In this document: one piece after another, positions 1-5,779 of the stretch
Position numbering within the stretch: position 1 is the first letter of the stretch
How the letters are laid out: every line of letters begins with the position of its first letter
Origin: Syntrophaceae bacterium
GTDB taxonomy: Bacteria; Desulfobacterota; SM23-61
Length of the DNA: 5,779 nt
Direction of reading: 5' to 3'
NCBI GenBank assembly: GCA_003154025.1
Contig: PMCE01000511.1
Location: 19,140-24,918 of the forward strand
The notes under the pieces: generated by a model
The model's input: the letters and a program-made list of their open reading frames with translations, nothing else
What the model was told of the DNA's origin: nothing
Databases searched by the model: none
Translations under genes and position numbers: made by a program

Positions 1-978
1 ATCAAGCCCCCCAAGGGGATTCCCGTCTTGAAATTTGGCGACTCCGACAAGCTTCGCGTGGGAGAGTGGGTGGTAGCCATCGGCAACCCCCGCGGGCTGG
101 AGCAGACGGTGACCGCCGGAATCATCAGCGCGAAACACCGCACCGGCATCTCCGATCCTTCCAGCTACCAGGACTTCATCCAAACCGACGCGGCCATCAA
201 CCCGGGAAACAGCGGGGGCCCGCTTCTGAACCTCTCCGGAGACGTGGTCGGGGTGAACGCCGCCATCGTGTCTGAATCCGGGGGCTTCGAAGGAATCGGG
301 TTTGCCATTCCGAGCAACATGGCGGCGGTGGTGGGCGAGGCGCTGATCAAAACCGGAAAGGTCGCCCGGGGCTGGCTGGGCGTAAACCTGCAGGAGATGA
401 CTCCTTCCCTGGCCAAGAGCCTCAACCTGAAGGCCCTCAAGGGAGCTCTGGTGGCCGATGTGGTCAAGGGGGGGCCGGCGGAGAAGGCCGGAATCCGCCG
501 GGGCGATGTGATCGTGGGCCTGGAAGGCGCGACGATCGAGAACGCCAACGATTTACGCAATCGCATCGCCGCAGCCCGTGTGGGCAAGAAGGTGGAGATC
601 GTCCTTGTGCGCAAGGGAGAGAGGGTCACGGTTCAATCGGTGGTGGAACTCTACAAAACCTCCGGCCGCATGGCGGCCGTGGAGATGGAGAACCGGCTGG
701 GGATGGAAGTGAAGGAAATCTCCATCCTGGAGGCCCGCAAGAGGCGGTTGAACTCCAGGGACGGGGTTGTGGTGACCAAGGTGGACCCCCAGGGCCCGGC
801 TGCCCGGGCCGGCCTGGAGGCGGGAGACATCGTCTACCAGATCAACCAGCAGGCCATCAAGGGACTCAACGATTACGGTCGGATCCTCGAGCAGCTCCCG
901 CAGGGACAGGAAGCCCTGCTCCTGGTTCGCGACTGGCGGACGGGAGAAACCGGATACCTGACCGTGGTGGTTCAATGA
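1..978 (+). CDS. htrA: Do/HtrA-family periplasmic serine protease (DegP/DegQ type), 5' end outside window
   Basis: This is the C-terminal part of an HtrA/Do protease, a protease-chaperone that degrades or holds misfolded envelope proteins. The reading frame is open from base 1, so the real start, the signal sequence and the catalytic His and Asp lie upstream. Visible are the end of the trypsin-like domain with [18 protein letters not shown] (about residues 13-30 of the fragment) and the serine loop GNSGGP (residues 69-74; Ser codon at 211-213). Two PDZ domains follow. PDZ1 spans about residues 121-215 and starts at RGWLGV; PDZ2 spans about 229-325 and contains [18 protein letters not shown]. 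Two PDZ domains match DegP/DegQ/MucD rather than single-PDZ DegS. Everything needed for the visible part is intact. Its stop overlaps the next start (ATGA), so it is in one operon with the heat-shock sigma factor. Periplasmic location is inferred from the family, because the signal peptide is not in view. Confidence 0.96.
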   Translation: MKPPKGIPVLKFGDSDKLRVGEWVVAIGNPRGLEQTVTAGIISAKHRTGISDPSSYQDFIQTDAAINPGNSGGPLLNLSGDVVGVNAAIVSESGGFEGIGFAIPSNMAAVVGEALIKTGKVARGWLGVNLQEMTPSLAKSLNLKALKGALVADVVKGGPAEKAGIRRGDVIVGLEGATIENANDLRNRIAAARVGKKVEIVLVRKGERVTVQSVVELYKTSGRMAAVEMENRLGMEVKEISILEARKRRLNSRDGVVVTKVDPQGPAARAGLEAGDIVYQINQQAIKGLNDYGRILEQLPQGQEALLLVRDWRTGETGYLTVVVQ

Positions 979-1979
979 CCGAAGAAGAGAACCTGAAAGA
1001 AACCCTTCCCGCCCTCGACCCTCTTCCCCCCGGTCCCCAAGACCTGGCGCCGGCCGATAAATCCGAGGCAGTCAAGGTCTTTGATCCTCTCAAGAAGTAT
1101 TTGATGGAGATCCGCAAATTCCCCCTGCTGACAAGGGAAGAAGAACTGGCCCTGGCCAAGAAATGGTGGAAGGAGAAAGACCTCCAGGCGGCTTACCGGT
1201 TGGTGGTGTCCAACCTGAGGCTGGTGGTCAAGATCGCTTTCGAATACCAGCGGGCTTACAGCAATCTCCTGGACCTCTTCCAGGAGGGGAATCTGGGATT
1301 GATGCAGGCGGTGAAAAAATTTGACCCCTACCGGGAGGTAAAACTTTCCTCCTATGCCGCCTGGTGGATCCGGGCGTACATATTGAAGTTCCTCATCGAC
1401 AACTGGAGCCTGGTGAAGATCGGGACGACCCAGGCGCAGAGGAAGCTTTTCTTCCGCCTGAAGAAGGAGAAGGGACGTTTGGAGGCCATGGGCTTCGACC
1501 CAGGACCCAAGCTCCTGGCCGAGACTCTGAACGTATCCAAGGATGTGATTACCGAAATGGACCAGCGCCTGGAAGGGGGAGATTTCTCCCTCAACGCGCC
1601 CCTGGAGGAAGATGGCCGGCAGACCTACATGGATGTCCTGCCTTCGTCCGAGACTCTGGAAGAGACCGTGGCCGAAACCCAGTTTAAGGAAGTTCTCAGC
1701 CAGAAGATCGAGGAGTTCAAAAGAACTTTGAAGGAGAAAGAGGATTTTCTCCTGGAAAAACGCCTCATGGCCGAAGACCGCCTTACTCTCCAGGAGGCGG
1801 GAGATCAGCTGAAGATCTCCCGGGAGCGGGCCCGCCAGATCGAAAAGAGGGTCGTGGACAAGCTGAGAGTCTTCCTGAAAGATCAGTTTCCCGACCTCGA
1901 AGACATCCAGGGTCTGTTCAAGAAGCTGGATTCCAAGAGCCAAGAGCCTCAAGACATGGCGGGAAAACCCCTCCCTTGA
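975..1979 (+). CDS. rpoH: RNA polymerase heat-shock sigma factor, RpoH/sigma-32 type
   Basis: This is a group 3 sigma-70-family factor that directs RNA polymerase to heat-shock promoters. The 334 residues show a short acidic/proline-rich N-terminus (1-34) and region 1.2 (about 36-60). Core-binding region 2.2 contains [19 protein letters not shown] (100-118), and regions 2.3-2.4 contain [12 protein letters not shown] (125-136). The QRKLFF motif at 155-160 corresponds to the RpoH box that separates sigma-32 from RpoD and RpoS. Region 4 has a C-terminal helix-turn-helix at about 270-298 ([22 protein letters not shown]). No region 1.1 is present. It is longer than E. coli RpoH (284 residues) because of extra residues at both ends. 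ATG 975 is chosen because it overlaps the htrA stop and has GGTGG at 966-970. Coupling to htrA translation is likely. Expected targets include the hsp20 and clpB genes just downstream. A divergent RpoH paralogue is possible. Confidence 0.93.
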   Translation: MTEEENLKETLPALDPLPPGPQDLAPADKSEAVKVFDPLKKYLMEIRKFPLLTREEELALAKKWWKEKDLQAAYRLVVSNLRLVVKIAFEYQRAYSNLLDLFQEGNLGLMQAVKKFDPYREVKLSSYAAWWIRAYILKFLIDNWSLVKIGTTQAQRKLFFRLKKEKGRLEAMGFDPGPKLLAETLNVSKDVITEMDQRLEGGDFSLNAPLEEDGRQTYMDVLPSSETLEETVAETQFKEVLSQKIEEFKRTLKEKEDFLLEKRLMAEDRLTLQEAGDQLKISRERARQIEKRVVDKLRVFLKDQFPDLEDIQGLFKKLDSKSQEPQDMAGKPLP

Positions 1980-2072
1980 GAACCTTGCCGGCAACTTCAG
2001 AAGAAGCTCCCCCCTCCTTTTCCCCCATTTAAGTCCAACCGCTCAACCGGCCTTCTGGAGAAGACCTGCCTG

Positions 2073-2101
2073 CTCGAATTCATTGTCCAATTTCCCCTTG
2101 T
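2073..2101 (+). promoter_or_regulatory. Candidate RpoH-dependent promoter for hsp20
   Basis: CTCGAA (2073-2078), a 15-base spacer and CCCCTTGT (2094-2101) resemble the E. coli sigma-32 consensus CTTGAA / CCCCATnT, with one mismatch in the -35 hexamer. It lies in the 197-base gap between rpoH and hsp20, where an RpoH promoter would be expected. The consensus for this organism is unknown, so this is a by-eye candidate only. Confidence 0.4.
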
Positions 2102-2106
2102 CGGGG

Positions 2107-2135
2107 TTGACAAAGGAGGGATGCATGCTTACCTT
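2107..2135 (+). promoter_or_regulatory. Candidate sigma-70-type promoter for hsp20
   Basis: A perfect TTGACA (2107-2112) is followed after 17 bases by TACCTT (2130-2135), which keeps T1, A2 and T6 of the -10 consensus. Transcription would start near 2142, about 35 bases before the hsp20 start. It would give basal expression alongside the RpoH-like candidate just upstream. The -10 is weak. Confidence 0.4.
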
Positions 2136-2168
2136 TTGGTTAAATCGGACAAAGAATCAAGAAGGAGG
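2132..2168 (+). promoter_or_regulatory. Possible SD-covering hairpin (RNA-thermometer-like) plus hsp20 Shine-Dalgarno
   Basis: The ribosome binding site AAGGAGG is at 2162-2168, eight bases before the hsp20 ATG. The upstream stretch CCTTTTGGTT (2132-2141) can pair with 2155-2165 (AATC, a bulged A, then AGAAGG). This gives ten pairs including two G-U, with a 13-base loop. It would hide the first part of the SD, with four U residues facing purines as in fourU-type thermometers. It exists only in transcripts that start upstream of 2132, so not in those from the TTGACA promoter candidate. The SD is secure; the thermometer role is inference. Confidence 0.35.
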
Positions 2169-2176
2169 AAGACACC

Positions 2177-2626
2177 ATGGCGATGATCCGTTGGGATCCG
2201 TTTAGGGAAATGTCGTCTTTGCAGGAAAGAATGAACCGGTTAATGGCCGATTTCCGGACTCGGACTCCGTGGACCGAGGAAGAGATGGCCCAAGGGTCGT
2301 GGGTTCCGGCCGTGGACATTTACGAGACGAAGGAGGCCATCGTCCTGAATGTGGAACTTCCCGGGGTGACGAAAGAGGAAATCTCCCTCGAGGTCAAAGA
2401 CGGTACCCTGACTCTCAAAGGTGAGAAGAAACTGGAAAAGGACGTCAAGGAAGAGAGCTATCATCGGATGGAAAGGACTTACGGGTCTTTCATGAGGGCG
2501 TTCACTCTTCCCAACACGGTACAGCAGGATAAGGTGAAGGCGCGGTTCAGAGACGGTGTCCTGGAAGTCATGATCCCCAAGGCGGAAGAGGCCAAACCCA
2601 AGCAGATCAAAGTGGACGTGGGCTAA
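2177..2626 (+). CDS. Hsp20-family small heat-shock protein (alpha-crystallin domain)
   Basis: This is a small heat-shock protein, an ATP-independent holdase that binds unfolding cytoplasmic proteins and passes them to DnaK/ClpB. At 149 residues it has the usual length. The N-terminal arm starts with MAMIRWDPFREMSSLQERMN, typical of bacterial class A sHSPs. The alpha-crystallin domain runs from about 42 to 135, with WVPAVDIYE (42-50), VELPGV (59-64), the conserved YGSFMRAFTLP (102-112) and the closing GVLEVMIPK (127-135). The C-terminal tail contains an I-x-V motif (IKV, 144-146) of the kind that docks neighbouring dimers into oligomers. The start at ATG 2177 has a strong AAGGAGG eight bases upstream. 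It is a separate transcription unit with its own upstream promoter candidates and a strong terminator after it. As a neighbour of rpoH it is a likely RpoH target. Often named hspA or ibpA-like, but the exact symbol cannot be decided. Confidence 0.95.
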   Translation: MAMIRWDPFREMSSLQERMNRLMADFRTRTPWTEEEMAQGSWVPAVDIYETKEAIVLNVELPGVTKEEISLEVKDGTLTLKGEKKLEKDVKEESYHRMERTYGSFMRAFTLPNTVQQDKVKARFRDGVLEVMIPKAEEAKPKQIKVDVG

Positions 2627-2640
2627 TCGCACATTCCCGA

Positions 2641-2668
2641 AAGGGGGGCGAAAAGCCCCCCTTTTTTT
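2641..2668 (+). terminator. Rho-independent terminator of hsp20
   Basis: The stem GGGGGGC (2643-2649) pairs perfectly with GCCCCCC (2655-2661) around a GAAAA loop and runs straight into seven T residues (2662-2668). AA at 2641-2642 can extend the stem into the T-tract. It begins 15 bases after the hsp20 stop. It implies that clpB is not simply cotranscribed with hsp20. Confidence 0.95.
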
Positions 2669-2802
2669 CTGGAGGATATTTCTTCGGTTTCAGGAATCAT
2701 ATTTACCATTCATCCTGAATTCGGTTTCCCGGCGTAAATTTGCGGCCCCTTTGTCCTTCGTTGTTTTCGGACTCTTGAATTCGTTCGGAGAAAGGAAGAG
2801 AG
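2669..2802 (+). promoter_or_regulatory. clpB upstream region (promoter expected, not precisely located)
   Basis: These 134 bases separate the hsp20 terminator from clpB and must hold the clpB promoter. CCTGAA (2714-2719) and CTTGAA (2774-2779) resemble a sigma-32 -35 element, and CCCCTTTG (2746-2753) resembles a sigma-32 -10, but no pair has the normal 13-15 base spacing. The purine-rich AAAGGAAG (2791-2798) serves as the clpB Shine-Dalgarno. No CIRCE inverted repeat (HrcA site) is present. Confidence 0.4.
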
Positions 2803-5433
2803 ATGAGATTCGATAAATTGACCATAAAAGCCCAGGAGGCCTTGCAGGAAGCCCAGGCCGTAACCGAAAAGCGCGAGCACCAGCAGATCGAGCCCGAGCA
2901 TCTCCTGTTGGCCTTGATCGAACAGACCGAGGGAATCATTCCCCAGGTTTTTCAGAAACTAGGAGTTTCCATCCCTGCCCTCGTCTCCCAGATTGAAGAG
3001 GCGCTGAAGAAGACCCCCAAGGTTTACGGAGGCGGAGTCGGGCAGGTGTACATCGCCCCCCGTCTGAAGAAAGTCATGGACAGTTCCTTTGTGGAGGCGG
3101 AGAGGCTGAAGGACGCCTACGTGAGCACGGAGCACATGCTCCTGGCCATCCTCGACGAACGGGAAGGGGCCGCTTCCGAAATCCTGGCGGGAATGGGGGC
3201 CAACAAGGACAACCTGTACAAGGTCCTCATGGCGATCCGCGGCTCCCAGCGGGTCACCGACCAGAACCCGGAGGAGAAGTACCAGGCACTGACCCGGTAC
3301 ACGAAGGACCTGACCGAACTGGCCCGCAAGGGAAAGCTCGACCCGGTCATCGGGCGGGATGACGAGATTCGCCGGGTGCTCCAGGTCCTCTCGCGCCGGA
3401 CGAAGAACAATCCGGTCTTGATCGGAGAGCCGGGGGTGGGGAAGACGGCCATCGTAGAAGGCCTGGCCCAAAGGATCGTCAACGGGGACGTCCCGGAAAG
3501 CCTGAAGAACAAGAAGCTGGTCGCCCTGGATTTGGGAGCCCTGATCGCCGGGACCAAATACCGCGGGGAGTTCGAAGACCGCCTGAAGGCCCTCTTGAAG
3601 GAGATCACCGAGGCCCAAGGGGAGATCATCCTTTTCATCGACGAACTGCACACCCTGGTCGGGGCCGGCGCGGCGGAGGGAGCCATGGACGCCTCCAACA
3701 TGCTCAAGCCGGCCCTGGCGCGGGGCGAGCTGCGGTGCGTCGGGGCTACGACCATCAACGAGTACCGCAAGCACGTGGAAAAAGACCCGGCCCTGGAAAG
3801 GCGCTTCCAGCCGATCATGGTCTCTGAGCCCACGGTGGAAGACACGATCGCCATCCTGCGGGGCTTGAAGGAGCGCTACGAAGTGCACCATGGGGTGCGC
3901 ATTCAGGACTCGGCCATCGTGGCCGCGGCCACCCTCTCCCATCGCTACATCTCCGACCGGTTCCTGCCGGACAAGGCCATCGACCTGATCGATGAGGCCG
4001 CCTCGCGGCTGCGGATCGAAATCGACAGCATGCCCGTGGAGGTGGATGAGGTGGAGCGGAAGATCACCCAGCTGGAGATTGAGAGGCAGGCTCTTCTGAA
4101 GGAGAAGGACAAAGCCTCCCTGGAGCGGTTGGAGAAAATCGAAAAAGACCTGGCCGAGCTGAAAAGCCAAAGCCTATCCATGAAGGCCCATTGGCAGAAG
4201 GAGAAGGAGGCGATCCAGAAGATCCGGTCGCTGAAAGGAAAGATCGAAGAAACCCGGAGGGAGGAGCAGCAGGCCGAGCGAGAGGGGAACCTGGCCAGAG
4301 TGGCCGAGATTCGCTACGGGAAGGTCGCTGAACTGCAAAAGAGCCTGGAGAAGGAAAACCAGGCCCTGGCAGCCGTGCAAAAAGAACGGAAGATGCTGAA
4401 GGAGGAGGTGGACGCGGAAGATGTAGCCGAAGTGGTGGCCAAATGGACGGGAATTCCCGTCTCCAAAATGATGGAGGGGGAGGTGGAGAAGCTGCTCAAG
4501 ATGGAGTCCCGCCTGAAGAACCGCGTGGTGGGCCAGGAAGAAGCCATCCTCCTGGTTTCCAACGCCGTGCGCCGGGCGCGGGCCGACCTGCAGGACCCCA
4601 ACCGGCCCATCGGGTCCTTCATTTTCCTGGGCCCCACCGGAGTCGGGAAGACCGAGTTGGCCCGGGCGCTGGCGGAGTTCCTTTTCGATGACGAACAGGC
4701 CATGGTCCGCCTGGACATGTCCGAATTCATGGAGAAGCACTCGGTGTCCCGGCTGATCGGGGCTCCTCCCGGGTACGTGGGATATGAGGAGGGAGGATAC
4801 CTCACCGAGGCGGTTCGCCGGAAACCCTTCTCGGTCGTCCTCTTCGACGAGGTGGAAAAGGCCCACCCCGAAGTCTTCAACGCTCTCCTCCAGATTCTGG
4901 ACGACGGGCGCCTCACGGACGGGAAGGGGAGAACGGTGGATTTCAAGAATACCGTGATCATCATGACCTCTAATATCGGCAGCCAGTGGATCCAGGACCT
5001 GGGGGCGAAGGATTACGAGGAGATGCGCCGGAGGGTCCTGGAAGCCCTGAGGGCGCATTTCAAGCCCGAATTCCTCAACCGGGTGGACGACGTGATTATC
5101 TTCCACTCCCTCACCCTGGAGAATATAAAAGCGATTGTGGAGATCCAGCTTCGCAACCTGAGAAAGCGGTTGGCGGACCGGAAGATCACCCTGTCCCTGA
5201 CCGATCGGGCGAAGGAGTTTCTGTCCAAGGAGGGCTTTGATCCGGTTTACGGGGCCCGGCCTCTCAAACGGGCGATTCAACGCTTCCTCCAGGACCCGCT
5301 GGCGCTCAAGATCCTGCAAGGGGAGTTCTCCGAGGGGGATACCGTTGAAGCGGATGTAAGCCCTAAAAACGAACTGGTTTTCTCCAAGCCTTCGGCCAAG
5401 ACGCGGGCCCGGGGCACGGCCACGCGCGCCTAA
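2803..5433 (+). CDS. clpB: ATP-dependent disaggregase ClpB (Hsp100)
   Basis: ClpB is a hexameric AAA+ unfoldase that threads proteins out of aggregates together with DnaK/DnaJ/GrpE in the cytoplasm. All parts are present over 876 residues (E. coli 857). The Clp N-domain repeats span about 1-145. D1 has Walker A GEPGVGKT (208-215, Lys214), pore loop KYRGEFE (252-258, Tyr253), Walker B FIDE (Glu281) and arginine fingers Arg333/Arg334. The inserted coiled-coil middle domain (about 412-535) distinguishes ClpB from ClpA and ClpC. D2 has Walker A GPTGVGKT (610-617, Lys616), pore loop GYVGY (657-661), Walker B LFDE (Glu683), sensor 1 TSNIGS (722-727), arginine finger Arg760 and sensor 2 GARPLKR (817-823). 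No IGF/IGL loop for ClpP binding is seen, as expected for ClpB. No key residue is missing. A basic tail ([13 protein letters not shown]) ends it. ATG 2803 follows a purine-rich SD. A likely RpoH target. Confidence 0.98.
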   Translation: MRFDKLTIKAQEALQEAQAVTEKREHQQIEPEHLLLALIEQTEGIIPQVFQKLGVSIPALVSQIEEALKKTPKVYGGGVGQVYIAPRLKKVMDSSFVEAERLKDAYVSTEHMLLAILDEREGAASEILAGMGANKDNLYKVLMAIRGSQRVTDQNPEEKYQALTRYTKDLTELARKGKLDPVIGRDDEIRRVLQVLSRRTKNNPVLIGEPGVGKTAIVEGLAQRIVNGDVPESLKNKKLVALDLGALIAGTKYRGEFEDRLKALLKEITEAQGEIILFIDELHTLVGAGAAEGAMDASNMLKPALARGELRCVGATTINEYRKHVEKDPALERRFQPIMVSEPTVEDTIAILRGLKERYEVHHGVRIQDSAIVAAATLSHRYISDRFLPDKAIDLIDEAASRLRIEIDSMPVEVDEVERKITQLEIERQALLKEKDKASLERLEKIEKDLAELKSQSLSMKAHWQKEKEAIQKIRSLKGKIEETRREEQQAEREGNLARVAEIRYGKVAELQKSLEKENQALAAVQKERKMLKEEVDAEDVAEVVAKWTGIPVSKMMEGEVEKLLKMESRLKNRVVGQEEAILLVSNAVRRARADLQDPNRPIGSFIFLGPTGVGKTELARALAEFLFDDEQAMVRLDMSEFMEKHSVSRLIGAPPGYVGYEEGGYLTEAVRRKPFSVVLFDEVEKAHPEVFNALLQILDDGRLTDGKGRTVDFKNTVIIMTSNIGSQWIQDLGAKDYEEMRRRVLEALRAHFKPEFLNRVDDVIIFHSLTLENIKAIVEIQLRNLRKRLADRKITLSLTDRAKEFLSKEGFDPVYGARPLKRAIQRFLQDPLALKILQGEFSEGDTVEADVSPKNELVFSKPSAKTRARGTATRA

Positions 5434-5478
5434 GTTCGCGTCTTGGAAATAAATGGCCAAAGGCGGACTCCCTTACCA

Positions 5479-5704
5479 GGAGCCGAGGCCCGGACCGGCG
5501 CCCGCCGCCAAAACAGGCGGTGGTTCCTCCGGAGCCAAGGGGGATCTTACGATGGAGACTGCCCAAGGGTCCGCTTCCAGGGATCTTACATTACAAAGGC
5601 ATAGCCCCTTTATCCGCGTCCCTTTGCGGAAACCCAGGGATACGGCAGGAGTGGGTTTTACCCGCCGGGTTTTGGCGGCGGGCAGCGGTCCGACCCTCGG
5701 CTCC
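5479..5704 (+). ncRNA. Large inverted-repeat element, putative structured RNA (unassigned)
   Basis: The arm 5479-5514 is complementary to 5669-5704 at 32 of 36 positions. The pattern is 10 pairs, a 2x2 mismatch (5489-5490 with 5693-5694), 7 pairs, a 2x2 mismatch (5498-5499 with 5684-5685), then 15 perfect pairs (GCCCGCCGCCAAAAC with GTTTTGGCGGCGGGC). Pairing can go on with GGCGG (5516-5520) to CCGCC (5662-5666) and CTCC (5527-5530) to GGAG (5648-5651). The enclosed part forms hairpins 5595-5611 (AAAGG/CCTTT) and 5614-5645 (CCGCGTCCCT/AGGGATACGG, one mismatch). I do not recognise tmRNA, RNase P, SRP, 6S or a common riboswitch. The strand is assumed from the neighbours. The alternative is a miniature inverted-repeat transposable element of 226 bp, though no target duplication is visible at its ends. 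Confidence 0.45.
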
Positions 5705-5742
5705 ACGTGGGAATTTATGCATATTTTTTTTGATACGCGATA

Positions 5743-5779
5743 CCGGGGAGACGGCCCCTAATAAAAATACTTCTGGAGG
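5743..5779 (+). promoter_or_regulatory. Leader hairpin and Shine-Dalgarno of a gene starting beyond the window
   Basis: GGGG (5745-5748) can pair with CCCC (5755-5758) around AGACGG, followed by an AT-rich stretch and CTGGAGG ending at 5779. GGAGG at 5775-5779 looks like a ribosome binding site, so a + strand start codon is expected within about ten bases past the edge. The next gene itself is not visible. Confidence 0.4.

Larger units (their letters stand above)
5434..5779 (+). other. Intergenic region after clpB without a convincing protein gene
   Basis: These 346 bases hold no credible gene. No canonical terminator directly follows clpB. The region contains a large inverted-repeat element (5479-5704), a T8 tract (5724-5731), a small G/C hairpin (5745-5758), and an AT-rich leader ending in GGAGG at the window edge. 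The open frame at 5453-5761 has no Shine-Dalgarno, is low in complexity and runs through the repeat arms, so it is not called. Confidence 0.7.

Noticed and set aside
972..1994. 340-residue open frame on the - strand opposite rpoH
   Set aside because: It is a mirror of the rpoH coding sequence. The + strand frame shows all sigma-factor regions, while the antisense translation is Leu/Gln/His-rich with no domain.
1985..1994. Perfect palindrome TTGCCGGCAA just after the rpoH stop
   Set aside because: As RNA it has no room for a loop and no T-tract follows, so it is not a terminator. A protein-binding role cannot be supported from one copy.
2094..2106. CCCC-TTGTC-GGGG inverted repeat upstream of hsp20
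   Set aside because: Only four pairs, and not a CIRCE element (which needs TTAGCACTC-N9-GAGTGCTAA). It overlaps promoter candidates and is too short to call an operator.
2959..5460. Long open frames on the - strand opposite clpB (2959-4170 and 4174-5460)
   Set aside because: They are antisense shadows caused by GC-rich codon use in clpB. Neither has a plausible start signal or a recognisable motif.
5453..5761. 102-residue open frame on the + strand after clpB
   Set aside because: It has no Shine-Dalgarno, low-complexity Pro/Gly/Ala composition and no recognisable domain. It runs across both arms of the inverted repeat. The opposite strand carries a similar AAKT-containing frame simply because the arms are complementary.
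5434..5779. Known RNA genes or common riboswitches in the region after clpB
   Set aside because: No tRNA arms or T-loop GTTCGA, no RNase P GAGGAAAGTCC, and no motifs of TPP, cobalamin, SAM, FMN or c-di-GMP riboswitches were found by eye. The GGGG-AGACGG-CCCC hairpin only superficially resembles a guanidine-II (mini-ykkC) stem, and the required second hairpin is missing.

Overview
The window is a compact heat-shock and protein quality-control locus with every gene on the + strand. In order it holds the 3' part of a Do/HtrA (DegP/DegQ-type) serine protease (1-978), a sigma-32/RpoH-type heat-shock sigma factor (975-1979), a small heat-shock protein of the Hsp20 family (2177-2626), the ClpB disaggregase (2803-5433), and a 346-base stretch with no convincing gene (5434-5779). 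That last stretch ends in a ribosome-binding-like GGAGG. The DNA is GC-rich. An RpoH carrying the RpoH-type QRKLFF box, next to hsp20 and clpB, points to a Gram-negative bacterium. My best guess is a deltaproteobacterial (Desulfobacterota-type) lineage, but this is inference from protein character, not a database match.

Layout: the htrA stop and the rpoH start overlap as ATGA, so these two are almost certainly cotranscribed and translationally coupled. hsp20 has its own upstream region (1980-2176). It carries an RpoH-like promoter candidate, a vegetative-type promoter candidate, and a possible RNA hairpin that would cover the Shine-Dalgarno. A strong intrinsic terminator (2641-2668) ends hsp20, so clpB must have its own promoter in 2669-2802, where I see no clean consensus match.

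Functionally the genes form one stress circuit. HtrA is expected to handle misfolded proteins in the periplasm. RpoH redirects RNA polymerase to heat-shock promoters. Hsp20 holds unfolding proteins in the cytoplasm, and ClpB, with DnaK/DnaJ/GrpE encoded elsewhere, extracts proteins from aggregates. Hsp20 and ClpB are classic RpoH targets, so the sigma factor probably drives its own downstream neighbours.

The least explained part is 5479-5704. Two 36-base arms, 32 of 36 positions complementary, enclose 154 bases that can themselves form hairpins and a potential pseudoknot. This may be an uncharacterised structured RNA, perhaps the leader of the next gene, or a small inverted-repeat mobile element. 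I could not assign it to a known RNA family by eye.
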